Shown here: one piece after another, positions 7,941-16,461 of the stretch
Layout: every line of letters begins with the position of its first letter
Position numbering within the stretch: the stretch's first letter is position 1
Source: JBGTKH01 sp041744735
GTDB lineage: Bacteria > Planctomycetota > Planctomycetia > Pirellulales > Pirellulaceae
Direction: 5' to 3'
Length of the DNA: 43,498 bases
NCBI GenBank assembly: GCA_041744735.1
Contig: JBGTKH010000387.1
Location: forward strand, 1 to 43,498
The notes under the pieces: model-generated
Told to the model about the DNA's origin: nothing
The model's database searches: none
Seen by the model: the letters and a program-made list of their open reading frames with translations, nothing else
Made by a program: the position numbers and the translations under genes

Positions 7941-9743
7941 TTGAAAGGCCGATGTCTTCATCGCGTTTGGTTGGCCGCACTCGGTCTGATGTTGTACAGT
8001 GCGACGGGCTGCGAACCGGCGCCTGCTTTGATCGAGGAAGAGCGAGTTCGCGCGTCTGCGGCGGCTGGCACGACAGGAGCACCGTTGCCGCCGAAGCGGC
8101 GCGATGCGCCGCTGCCGTATACTCTTCCTCCTCGAAATCCTCCCCGTCCGGCACGGGACGATGATTGGTTTGAGGAGATGACGAGCCAGTCTCAAATCGA
8201 CTTTGCTTATCGCGACGGCAGCGAGGCGGGATTCTACACGCTCTTGGAAACGGTCGGCGGCGGCGTGGCGATGTTGGACTTCGATCAAGACGGCGATCTG
8301 GATTTATTCTTCACGGGCGGTGGAAAGATGACCGGCCCGCCGCTGAAGGTTGTGGGCTTGCCATCGGCTCTATATCGCAACGACGGCGATTGGCGATTCT
8401 CGGATGTTTCTGAATCAACGGACATCGGTGACGAGGGGTTTTACTCGCACGGCGTTGCGGTCGGCGATTACAATCGCGACGGCTATCCCGATCTGTTGGT
8501 GACCGGGTTCATGGGCAGCCGGCTGTATCGAAACGAACAGGGCGAGCGATTCGTCAACGTGACCAACGAGGCCGGCATCGTCACTGATCGCTGGGCCACG
8601 GCCGCGGCGTGGGCGGACGTGGACCGTGATGGTTACTTGGATTTATACGTGGCGACCTATTGTCGTTGGCGGCCGGAGGACAACGTCGTCTGCACGCAAC
8701 CGACGGCGGACGGCGGTGAGATGCGCGAACCGTGTGCACCCGGAAAGTATCCCGGCGACCGCGACTATCTGTGGCGAAATCGGGGCGACGGGACGTTCGA
8801 AGACATCACGCAGGCCGCCGGAATCACGGCCGAACATCGCGGGTTGGGCGTGGTGACAGCCGACTTCGACGATGACGGGTGGACCGACATCTATGTGGCC
8901 AATGACGTGGACGAGAACGATCTGTATTTCGGCGGCCCCAATGGAAACTTCACAAACGAGGCGCTGCTGGCCGGTGTGGCGTTTTCGCCCGCCGGTCTGG
9001 CCGAAGGTTCGATGGGCGTGGACGTCGGCGACGTGGACGGCGATGGCCGCATCGATCTCTTTTACACAAATTTCGTCGGTCAAGACAATTCGCTTTACCG
9101 CCGCATCGGTCCGCGTACTTTCTTGAACGCTGCGGACCAATACGGTATTTTGGGCGTGTCGCGCCAATGGGTTGGCTTCGGCACGGGACTGGCCGATTTC
9201 GACGGCGATGGATGGCAAGACGTGTTCGTTGCCAACGGTCACGTTTTCTACGGCTCGAAGAACAGCCCGTACTTTCAACCACAACAGTTGCTGAGGAATC
9301 TTGACGGTCGAAAGTTTCAAGATATTAGCGAATTCGGCGGGCCGTACTTCAGCGTGCACCGCGCTGCGCGAGGCAACGCCATCGGAGATTTGGATAACGA
9401 CGGGGCGCTCGATTTGGTCGTCGTTCATCAGAACGAACCAGTCGTGCTGTTGCGTAACCGCCGGCCGGTTAGCCGTTGGATTCGCTTGCAACTGCGCGGC
9501 ACGACGTCGAATCCCGCTGCGATCGGGGCGAAGATCACGGCGCCGTTTGGCGATCGCGTGTTGACACGCTGGGTGCGTAGCGGCGCGGGATACCTTTCGC
9601 AATCGGACGCGCGGATTGTGCTGCCCATGGCGGACCACACGCCGGTGTCTGTTACGGTCTACTGGCCGGCAGGATCTATGGAGATTTTTCAGGGACTGAC
9701 CGAGAATCAAACGCATGTCCTCGTCGAAGGCGAAGGCCAATAA
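7941..9743 (+). CDS. ASPIC/UnbV (CRTAC-type) VCBS-repeat lipoprotein
   Basis: About 600 residues. Signal peptide VWLAALGLMLYSATGC ends in a lipobox-like Cys, so a lipoprotein is likely. The body is a beta-propeller of VCBS/FG-GAP repeats with calcium-binding DxDxDGxxD loops (DFDQDGDLDLFF, DYNRDGYPDLLV, DFDDDGWTDIYV, DVDGDGRIDLFY, DFDGDGWQDVFV, DLDNDGALDLVV). The C-terminus (SRWIRLQLRGTTSNPAAIGA... then YWPAGSMEIF) is an ASPIC/UnbV domain, as in CRTAC1. No ATG precedes the signal; TTG 7941 has AGGA eight bases upstream, while TTG 7872 would give a 30-residue n-region. The end overlaps the TPR gene by 29 bases. Role outside the cell unknown. Confidence 0.88.
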   Translation: MKGRCLHRVWLAALGLMLYSATGCEPAPALIEEERVRASAAAGTTGAPLPPKRRDAPLPYTLPPRNPPRPARDDDWFEEMTSQSQIDFAYRDGSEAGFYTLLETVGGGVAMLDFDQDGDLDLFFTGGGKMTGPPLKVVGLPSALYRNDGDWRFSDVSESTDIGDEGFYSHGVAVGDYNRDGYPDLLVTGFMGSRLYRNEQGERFVNVTNEAGIVTDRWATAAAWADVDRDGYLDLYVATYCRWRPEDNVVCTQPTADGGEMREPCAPGKYPGDRDYLWRNRGDGTFEDITQAAGITAEHRGLGVVTADFDDDGWTDIYVANDVDENDLYFGGPNGNFTNEALLAGVAFSPAGLAEGSMGVDVGDVDGDGRIDLFYTNFVGQDNSLYRRIGPRTFLNAADQYGILGVSRQWVGFGTGLADFDGDGWQDVFVANGHVFYGSKNSPYFQPQQLLRNLDGRKFQDISEFGGPYFSVHRAARGNAIGDLDNDGALDLVVVHQNEPVVLLRNRRPVSRWIRLQLRGTTSNPAAIGAKITAPFGDRVLTRWVRSGAGYLSQSDARIVLPMADHTPVSVTVYWPAGSMEIFQGLTENQTHVLVEGEGQ

Positions 9744-10875
9744 GAGACGCCGGCAGCAACGAACTGAGACACCGGTTCGTCGTCGCTGGCTGTTGTTCGC
9801 GAGCCTAGCGGTTGCTGTGGCCGCCGCGCTGGTGCTGCGCGCTTACTGGCTGTTTACGACGCCGAACGTGGACTCGCTGCTCGACGACGCGCGAACCGCG
9901 CTTCACACAGCGCTTGAAGAATCCGAGCCGGCACGACGCCTCGCGCTGGCTCGCACGGCCGAACAAGCCAGCCGCACGTATCTCGTCGAAGGCGGCGCCG
10001 ATGAACACAATGCGGCATTGCTGTGGTGTGCTGCGTTGTTCGTCGAACGGGCGACCACTGGCCAGGCGTTGACAGATGAAGAAGTCGCGAAGATCGACGG
10101 TCTGTTCGAGCACATCGTACTCGCGCAAACCTCGACCAAAGATTTGTTGACCGCCACGCTGGCCTGCGCTCAAACGGGCGAACAGCACGTCGGCGGCCAA
10201 TTGGCTAACGAGTTGAGTCGCCGGGGCGAGCCTCGCGTCGACATTCTGAAGACGACGGCCATGTTTCGCATGAAGGTGGGGCAAGTCGACAATGCAGTCG
10301 ACCTCTGCCGAGAGCTTGTACACGTTGAGCCAGACGATCCGTTCGCGTGGGAAATGTTAGCCACAGTTTATGAACGTCGCGGGCACCGGCTGCAGCTTAT
10401 CGACATTTACGGGCGATTGATCGAGATCTTGCCCAAAGGCAGCGAGGAGTATCGGCGACGATTGGTGTTGCGGCATATCGAGATTGGCGATGTTGCACGG
10501 GCCCGCGCAGAATACGATACATTGCGATCCACGGCAGCGCATTTGGCGCAACAGCACCCGCTGATGGAGACCGAATTACTGCTGCTCGAAGGCCACACGA
10601 CACAGTCACTCGAGCGGCTAGACAAGATCCTGAGCAGCAATCCGGATGACTTCGATGCGCTAGTGATGATGGGACGAGTGCTGACAGCAGAGAATCGCTC
10701 CGACGACGCCATCAAGTTATTGAATCGGGCCGTGAATATCGACGAGGCCGACGCAGAGGCTCACTATCTACTGTCTCAGGCGTACACAGTCAGCGGCGAT
10801 TCAGAGCGCGGCAAGCATCATGCCACGATTTGCCAGCGGCTGCGATCCGGCGTAAAGAACGGAGATGCAAAATGA
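9715..10875 (+). CDS. Membrane-anchored TPR protein
   Basis: 386 residues from ATG 9715. A basic N-terminus (KANKRRRQQR) leads into a membrane segment at about 25-45 (WLLFASLAVAVAAALVLRAYW), followed by a helical repeat region. TPR-like units are clearest at about 180-215 (VGQVDNAVDLCRELVHVEPD) and 300-375 (ALVMMGRVLTAENRSDDAIK, AEAHYLLSQAYTVSGD). It is probably a scaffold on the outside of the cytoplasmic membrane. It sits between two ASPIC/UnbV lipoproteins with a 29-base overlap on the left and an ATGA overlap on the right, so the three are very likely translated together and may form one complex. Confidence 0.85.
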   Translation: MSSSKAKANKRRRQQRTETPVRRRWLLFASLAVAVAAALVLRAYWLFTTPNVDSLLDDARTALHTALEESEPARRLALARTAEQASRTYLVEGGADEHNAALLWCAALFVERATTGQALTDEEVAKIDGLFEHIVLAQTSTKDLLTATLACAQTGEQHVGGQLANELSRRGEPRVDILKTTAMFRMKVGQVDNAVDLCRELVHVEPDDPFAWEMLATVYERRGHRLQLIDIYGRLIEILPKGSEEYRRRLVLRHIEIGDVARARAEYDTLRSTAAHLAQQHPLMETELLLLEGHTTQSLERLDKILSSNPDDFDALVMMGRVLTAENRSDDAIKLLNRAVNIDEADAEAHYLLSQAYTVSGDSERGKHHATICQRLRSGVKNGDAK

Positions 10876-13376
10876 TGTGGGACAAAATCATGTCAGAGCA
10901 AGCTACCAAAGTAGCCGAAGTCGTGCGACTTCGGTCGCCGGGCAACGTCGGCAATTTCCGAACTCTCACGAGTTCGGCTACGAAGATTCCCTACGGAACG
11001 CTGTGTTTCAAATATCTAGAACATTTTCGTGCCAGCTTGATCATCTTGGCCACTTGCTTGGCAATCAGCGGTTGCGATTCGGGGCCGGCGCCGATGCCGA
11101 CGGTGGATTCTCCGCTGATCGTTTCACAATCCGCGACCGCGCCTAGGGCCGAGCCTGCCCTCAGCGGCCACGAGCGCATGAAGGCGGTCCTGCGGGACAT
11201 TGCCGACGCCACGCCCGAGCAACATCCATTCCTAGGAATGAAGCGGGCTGTGGATCTGAGCAATCACGTTCACGAGGTCGAGGTGTTTTACGGCACGCAG
11301 ATTCCGGCCGACTATCGCTCGTGGCACATGTACTACACGTCCGGCAAAGCGGAAGTGCGGCTGGGAAATCTCGAAGCGGGCATCGAGCGATTAAAGATGG
11401 CTCTCTCGCTGGCTTCGCAGTTTGACTTCAATGAAGATCCGATCGCGCTGTCGAACCCAGCTTCGCCCGCGGAAGGCGACTTGAATCAACATTACCGCAA
11501 CCAAACGCGATTCTATTTGGCCGTTGCCCAATTGCGTTTGGCCGAGACGCAGAACTGTTGTGCTCAGAACAACGCCGAGAGTTGTATCGTGCCGATTCGC
11601 GGCCGCGGGCTGCACACGCGTAAGGAAGGATCGCGGGAAGCGATGCGGTACTTCCTCGAAATCCTCCGCGACGCGCCGCAAGACGCCGACACACACACGA
11701 CCGTCGAAGTGATCGAAGCGTCTCGTTGGCTGCTAAACGTGGCGTGCATGACGCTGGGCGAATGGCCCGACGGCGTGCCGGAGGAATATCGCGTCTCGCC
11801 CGATTTCTTCGCGTCGCCCGAAGGATTTCCGCGATTCAACAACGTCATGCCCGATTTGCAGCTTGATACGTTCAACCTCTGCGGCGGCGCGATTGTGGAC
11901 GATTTCGACGGCGACGGGTATTTGGACATCGTCACTTCCACGTGGGACACGCAGGGCTCGATGAAGTACTTTCACAACAACGCCGATGGTTCGTTCGAGG
12001 ACCGTACCAAGCAATCGCAACTTGGCGACTTCTTCGGCGGCTTGAACATGGTACAGGCCGATTACGACAACGACGGTGACACCGATATCTTTGTGTTGCG
12101 AGGCGCCTGGCTGCAAGACTACGGGCGGCATCCGAATTCGCTGCTGCAAAACGACGGCCGCGGCGTTTTCACGGACATGACGTTCGAGGCCGGTTTGGGC
12201 GAGGTGCATTATCCGACAAAGACCGCCGCTTGGGCCGACTATGACAACGACGGTGACCTCGACCTGTTCGTGGGAAATGAATCCACCACGAAACTTCGCG
12301 CACCGAATCAACTGTTTCGTAACGAAGGCAACGGCAAGTTCACGGATGTGGCCGAGCAGGCCGGGTTGGGCGAACCGCTGTTTTCGATGGGCACGGTGTG
12401 GGGCGACTTTGACAACGATCGTTTCCCCGATTTATATGTGGCGACCGGGTTCACTAACCCGCTGTTCGCGCTGGAAGGTGGCGGGCCGAACCGCTTGTAC
12501 CGCAACAACGGCAAGGGCCAGTTTACGGACGTCGCGGAGGAGTTGAAGGTGACCAAACCTCTGGCCGCGTTTCCCACGTGGTTTTGGGATTTCAACAACG
12601 ACGGGGCGCTGGACATTTACGTGGGATGTTCGTCGGGGCCCGTCGGTGTACTCGTGTCCAAACATCGTTTCGGGTTGAATCATCTCTATCAAGGCGACGG
12701 CGCGGGCCGATTCACCGATGTGACCGAGTCGGTCGAGCTGACCTATCCCGCTCAGCCGATGGGCGCGAACTACGGCGATTTGAATGGCGACGGCTTCCCC
12801 GATTTCTATCTCGGCACGGGCAACGTCGAGTATTCCGAGCTGCAGCCGAACGTGATGTTTTTGAACGACGGGGGAAAGCGATTTGTCAACGTGACGTACG
12901 CTGGCGGCTTCGGCCATTTGCAGAAAGGGCACGGCGTGTCGTTCGCCGATTTGGATAATGACGGTGATCAAGACGTGTATGTACAATTGGGCGGCGCGTG
13001 GCCGGGCGACAAGTACTATGACGCCCTGTTCGAGAACCCCGGTTTCGGCAACCATTGGATCACAATCAAGCTGGAAGGCCGCCAAAGCAACCGCTCGGCC
13101 ATCGGCGCCCGCATCCGCGCCGATATTCAAGAGAACGGCGCCACGCGCAGCGTCTACAAATGGGTCAACAGCGGCGGCAGCTTCGGCGGCAACCCGCTAC
13201 GCCAAACCCTCGGCCTAGGCCAAGCCGAGCGAATACAGCGCCTGGAAATCTACTGGCCAACAAGCGATCTGACGCAAACGTTTGAAGACGTGGCAGTCGA
13301 CCAGTTCATTCACGTCGTTGAAGGTGAAGAACGCATTTCGACCATTGACCTGAAAACGTTCAAGCTCGGAAAGTAG
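10872..13376 (+). CDS. Second ASPIC/UnbV VCBS-repeat lipoprotein, with an unusual N-terminal extension
   Basis: 834 residues from ATG 10872, which overlaps the TPR stop (ATGA) and has GGAG seven bases upstream. The signal-like segment ASLIILATCLAISGC with a good lipobox (ISGC) starts only about residue 56. The extension before it is encoded by an inverted repeat (10911-10981), so it looks like repeat DNA read through in frame. After a helical region (about 90-300) come VCBS repeats with DxDxDG loops (DFDGDGYLDIVT, DYDNDGDTDIFV, DYDNDGDLDLFV, DFNNDGALDIYV, DLNGDGFPDFYL, DLDNDGDQDVYV) and a C-terminal ASPIC/UnbV domain (HWITIKLEGRQSNRSAIGAR, YWPTSDLTQTF). Whether such a late signal is still exported is unclear. 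Function unknown; partner of the first lipoprotein and the TPR protein by context. Confidence 0.85.
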   Translation: MMWDKIMSEQATKVAEVVRLRSPGNVGNFRTLTSSATKIPYGTLCFKYLEHFRASLIILATCLAISGCDSGPAPMPTVDSPLIVSQSATAPRAEPALSGHERMKAVLRDIADATPEQHPFLGMKRAVDLSNHVHEVEVFYGTQIPADYRSWHMYYTSGKAEVRLGNLEAGIERLKMALSLASQFDFNEDPIALSNPASPAEGDLNQHYRNQTRFYLAVAQLRLAETQNCCAQNNAESCIVPIRGRGLHTRKEGSREAMRYFLEILRDAPQDADTHTTVEVIEASRWLLNVACMTLGEWPDGVPEEYRVSPDFFASPEGFPRFNNVMPDLQLDTFNLCGGAIVDDFDGDGYLDIVTSTWDTQGSMKYFHNNADGSFEDRTKQSQLGDFFGGLNMVQADYDNDGDTDIFVLRGAWLQDYGRHPNSLLQNDGRGVFTDMTFEAGLGEVHYPTKTAAWADYDNDGDLDLFVGNESTTKLRAPNQLFRNEGNGKFTDVAEQAGLGEPLFSMGTVWGDFDNDRFPDLYVATGFTNPLFALEGGGPNRLYRNNGKGQFTDVAEELKVTKPLAAFPTWFWDFNNDGALDIYVGCSSGPVGVLVSKHRFGLNHLYQGDGAGRFTDVTESVELTYPAQPMGANYGDLNGDGFPDFYLGTGNVEYSELQPNVMFLNDGGKRFVNVTYAGGFGHLQKGHGVSFADLDNDGDQDVYVQLGGAWPGDKYYDALFENPGFGNHWITIKLEGRQSNRSAIGARIRADIQENGATRSVYKWVNSGGSFGGNPLRQTLGLGQAERIQRLEIYWPTSDLTQTFEDVAVDQFIHVVEGEERISTIDLKTFKLGK
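10911..10981. repeat. REP-like inverted repeat lying inside the start of a coding sequence
   Basis: 10911-10934 (gtagccgaagtcgtgcgact then tcgg) matches the reverse complement of 10958-10981 at 21 of 24 positions. It falls between the ATG of the second ASPIC lipoprotein and its signal peptide. The reading frame stays open through the element. Confidence 0.75.
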
Positions 13377-13462
13377 CGACCGCGCTTCTTCTTCTCGTCC
13401 CATCCGTCACATGATAAATTGATAGCGGCTAAGGGACGCACGTCTTTTGCAGGAGCAATACC

Positions 13463-13663
13463 ATGAGCGAATCATCGGTTGAAGAACGGCTGGACTCATT
13501 GGAGCGTGAAGTTACTCGCCTGAAACTTCGGGCGAAAGGGCTGCAGCCGATGGACAAGTGGATCAGTGCGATCACTGGAACCGCCCAGAACGACCCGGTT
13601 TACGAAGAAATTTGCCGGCTGGGAAAAGAGATGCGTGATGCCGAACAACCACCAGAGGAATAG
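13463..13663 (+). CDS. Probable antitoxin of a PIN-type toxin-antitoxin pair
   Basis: 66 residues from ATG 13463 with AGGAG nine bases upstream. The N-terminal half is a charged amphipathic helix (SVEERLDSLEREVTRLKLRA) that could be a coiled coil; the C-terminal half (MDKWISAITGTAQNDPVYEE, then ICRLGKEMRDAEQP) has the helical form seen in antitoxins paired with this PIN group. There is no clear DNA-binding fold. It lies two bases ahead of a PIN-domain gene, the classic order for antitoxin then toxin, and that context carries most of the call. Confidence 0.75.
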   Translation: MSESSVEERLDSLEREVTRLKLRAKGLQPMDKWISAITGTAQNDPVYEEICRLGKEMRDAEQPPEE

Positions 13664-13665
13664 GG

Positions 13666-14088
13666 ATGTATCTGTTCGACACCGATTACCTTAGCCTCCT
13701 CAAGCGTCAAGCCGGCGTCGAATACCAGCGGCTATCTCAGCGTCTTGCTGGTCTACCGGAAGACGACTTCTTCGTCAGCATTATCTCGTTTCACGAACAA
13801 GTGCGTGGCTGGCAGAGCTACATCGCCAAGGCGAGAGATGAACGTGGGGCGATGCGTGGTTACGACGAACTTGAGAAACTGCTAAACGACTATGCCCAGG
13901 CTCAAGTGCTTCCCTACGACGAAGCCGCCACAGACCTGTTCGACGATCTGCGTAAGCAGAAGATCCGTGTCGGGACGATGGATCTCAGAATCGCGGCCAT
14001 TGCGATTTCCAACAACTTGACCCTGCTGACGCGAAATACCGTCGATTTCAAACGCGTGCCGGGCTTGACGTATGAGGATTGGACCTAA
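13666..14088 (+). CDS. PIN-domain toxin (VapC-like ribonuclease)
   Basis: 140 residues. The PIN acidic residues can be placed: Asp5 and Asp7 (MYLFDTDYLSLL), Glu at about 44 (SFHEQVRG), Asp106 region (GTMDLRIAAIA) and a late Asp (TRNTVDFKRV). PIN toxins are Mg-dependent endoribonucleases that cut tRNA or rRNA, and are held in check by the partner protein. The ribosome site (AGGAATAGGG) lies in the end of the antitoxin gene. The RIAAIAISNNLTLLTRNTVD tail is typical of the VapC group. It stands at the left edge of the defence operon. Confidence 0.9.
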   Translation: MYLFDTDYLSLLKRQAGVEYQRLSQRLAGLPEDDFFVSIISFHEQVRGWQSYIAKARDERGAMRGYDELEKLLNDYAQAQVLPYDEAATDLFDDLRKQKIRVGTMDLRIAAIAISNNLTLLTRNTVDFKRVPGLTYEDWT

Positions 14089-14311
14089 TTGGCAACGCCG
14101 AACGCGAATTGGCTTCGGCGATAAGAATGAGAAGGATCCGGGTCAATGACTTTCACCGATTGGTTCTTCGGGCAGTCCCTCGTCGGTTCGGCGGTGCGGG
14201 CAGAGCATCAGCCAACGTCGGTTCGAGACAACTCAGAACTGGGCCAATCTTCCGAAAATCTTGAAAACTTGATAACCTCTTTACAAAACCATCGAGATTG
14301 TCGGGGACGCC

Positions 14312-15505
14312 ATGCCGAAACAATTCAGCCAAAATCAACGAACGTTCGCCTCGCTTTTTTGTGGCTGCGGTGGATTTGATTTGGGGTTCCACGATGCTGG
14401 CTTTCGAGATGTAGGTGCATTCGACAACGATCTTGCGGCGATTGAGGTCTACAACGAAAACCAGCGCGGTCGGGCATCCTTGTACGATCTTTCTTCCGGC
14501 ACTTTGTCGTCGTCAACGAACCCCGATGTCGTATTGGCCGGGCCGCCGTGCCAAGGGTTCTCAACGTTAGGGAAGCGCAAGTTTGCTGATCCACGTAATG
14601 TGCTATTCGTAGCGGCGGCCAAGATAGCGGTTAGTCTCGGTCCACGTGTGATCGCAATTGAGAACGTCACTGGAGTCTTGTCAGGTAGCTTGGCGTCTCA
14701 CTTTGCCACCGCCCGCGAAACGCTGAAAGACGCCGGATATGAGACGCGTGTATGTAACGTGAGCGCGAAAGACTTTGGATTGCCACAAATTCGGCGAAGA
14801 GTCATCCTTTTAGCTGCCAGGGAATCACTTGACTCGGTGGAACTTCCGATTGCCAGTAATCCTCGCTCGCTGGGCGATGTTTTGTCAAAGTGCTGTGGCA
14901 CGAATCACGAACCAATTCAGTTGAAAAATAACTCAGACGAAATGCGTATCGCGCGGAGCATCGGGCAAAACCAGAAGCTTTGCAATGTTCGCGGCGGCGA
15001 GCGTGCAGTACCAACATGGGAAATCCCTGAAGTCTTCGGACAAGTTTCGAAGCGCGAAGTACAACTGCTTGAACTCATCCGTCGGCTTCGCCGTCAAATC
15101 CGTCGGCGTCCCAATGGTGATGCGGACCCTGTCTCTGTAAGAGATATTCGTGAACGGGTTCAATGGAGCCCGTGCGCTGCACTGGCCAAGTTGGAACGCA
15201 AGGGGTATCTGCGACGCATCGAAGGGCGATACGATTTTACCCACGCATTCAACGGCAAGTATCGCCGCCTCTCACTGGCGCACGATTCACCGGCGGTCGA
15301 TACACGATTTGGCCAGCCGCGATATTTTATTCATCCGGAGGAACATCGTGGCTTGTCTGTGCGTGAAGCGGCGCGCATCCAAGGTTTTCCCGATTCGTTC
15401 CGTTTCAGTGGCACGCTTCAAGAACAATACCGCCTCGTTGGAAACGCCGTACCACCACCAATCGGGTATTGGCTCGCGAAGCAGATCAAGGAAAAGCTGT
15501 TATGA
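14312..15505 (+). CDS. DNA (cytosine-5)-methyltransferase
   Basis: 397 residues, a normal length for a solo m5C enzyme. Motifs in order: I (LFCGCGGFDLGF, SAM binding), IV (GPPCQGFS with catalytic Cys80), VI (ENV), VIII (QIRRRV) and X (GNAVPPP). The stretch between VIII and X (about 170-330) is the target recognition region and includes a wHTH-like part (VSVRDIRERVQWSPCAALAK then LERKGYLRR), which is unusual. It converts cytosine to 5-methylcytosine in a site that cannot be read here. No restriction endonuclease is adjacent. Its stop overlaps the next start (ATGA), placing it first in a five-gene defence-type operon. About 220 bases upstream are free of genes and should hold the promoter. Confidence 0.94.
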   Translation: MPKQFSQNQRTFASLFCGCGGFDLGFHDAGFRDVGAFDNDLAAIEVYNENQRGRASLYDLSSGTLSSSTNPDVVLAGPPCQGFSTLGKRKFADPRNVLFVAAAKIAVSLGPRVIAIENVTGVLSGSLASHFATARETLKDAGYETRVCNVSAKDFGLPQIRRRVILLAARESLDSVELPIASNPRSLGDVLSKCCGTNHEPIQLKNNSDEMRIARSIGQNQKLCNVRGGERAVPTWEIPEVFGQVSKREVQLLELIRRLRRQIRRRPNGDADPVSVRDIRERVQWSPCAALAKLERKGYLRRIEGRYDFTHAFNGKYRRLSLAHDSPAVDTRFGQPRYFIHPEEHRGLSVREAARIQGFPDSFRFSGTLQEQYRLVGNAVPPPIGYWLAKQIKEKLL

Positions 15506-16461
15506 ACGTCGATGAGTTGGTAGCTGCGTGGGCGCTCGGTACAGGGCCGTCGACAAAGCTGCGCGCCAACGAGCGACTGATTCGATTCCTCGGCGAATGG
15601 CTCTTCCCCGATTATCAGCCGTTCCCGGAGAAGGCGGAATTTTGGGAACGTCTGTTTGTCTGGCTCGACCACATTGGGCCGTGCGATTCGCGAAGCGAAG
15701 ACCAACGCGCTATGTTCGACTTCGTGCCGCACCTCTTATTTGCTGCGGAGCGGGACCTGACGTCAATGTATCGGGCGGCGTATGACGGCCCGATTCGCCG
15801 TTGGCTTATTGACCAAGGCAACTTAATGCTTGACAGCTCCGACTTGGATTCAGACCTACAACACCTGCGCAAAGATACCTGGTTCGGTAGTCTCGCCGGA
15901 ATGGATATCGCCGGATTTTGCCGCGTCAACCGTATCTTTCCGCAAAGCTACCGGCCGGAATTTCGGTTTATTGCCAAGTTCTGTGATCCTGCGGAGATCA
16001 AAGCTTGGTTGCAGTCAGAAGGCTACAAACGAATCATCGTTGTCGAGGACATGGTGGGCACGGGCGAACAGTTCGAGGAAGCGCTGCCGGCACTTCGCGG
16101 TGTTGGTGGCACGGACGCAATCAATGTCCTGTTCGTTCCATTGTTCATTCCACCACAGGGATTCGAATTCATTTGCGAGCAACTCGAGAAACTGGATCAT
16201 CAGCACATCACCTGCCACCCAATGATTGTTTTGCCTGAATCGGTGTTGATTCGCCGGGACGCCCACGAAGATGAATCCGACGACATTGCGAGATTCCGTG
16301 ATGTAATTCTGCGTCACGGGCACGGAGACTTTGGGTTGGGCGACAACTACGGGACGCTTATTTTGAGCTTCTTGAATTGTCCGGACAATGTACCGCCAAT
16401 TGTACACTCACCAGCCGAGACGGCGTTGTTTCCGCGTGCGTCGAGAGAGGGAACACTGTGA
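15502..16461 (+). CDS. Phosphoribosyltransferase-like protein of a conflict-system type
   Basis: 319 residues from ATG 15502 (overlaps the methyltransferase stop). The core is a type I PRTase PRPP loop, RIIVVEDMVGTGEQFEEAL, with Glu182, Asp183, Thr187 and Gly188 standing for the usual hhhhDDxxxTG. Before it lies an extra N-terminal helical domain of about 110 residues, and after it a strand IIVLPE-like VLFVPLFIPP. This does not match a purine, pyrimidine or competence PRTase. It resembles the PRTase-like domains described in predicted bacterial conflict systems together with STAND ATPases (I recall the name PRTase-CE; to be checked). It may bind or use PRPP or a nucleotide as signal or reagent. 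The next gene starts inside its stop (GTGA). Confidence 0.75.
   Translation: MNVDELVAAWALGTGPSTKLRANERLIRFLGEWLFPDYQPFPEKAEFWERLFVWLDHIGPCDSRSEDQRAMFDFVPHLLFAAERDLTSMYRAAYDGPIRRWLIDQGNLMLDSSDLDSDLQHLRKDTWFGSLAGMDIAGFCRVNRIFPQSYRPEFRFIAKFCDPAEIKAWLQSEGYKRIIVVEDMVGTGEQFEEALPALRGVGGTDAINVLFVPLFIPPQGFEFICEQLEKLDHQHITCHPMIVLPESVLIRRDAHEDESDDIARFRDVILRHGHGDFGLGDNYGTLILSFLNCPDNVPPIVHSPAETALFPRASREGTL

Noticed and set aside
8643..9740. 365-residue minus-strand frame opposite the first ASPIC lipoprotein
   Set aside because: Antisense to clear VCBS repeats and ASPIC domain.
14146..14379. 77-codon frame before the methyltransferase
   Set aside because: Overlaps the methyltransferase start in another frame by 68 bases, no known family, and its end is antagonistic to conserved motif I; treated as leader region.
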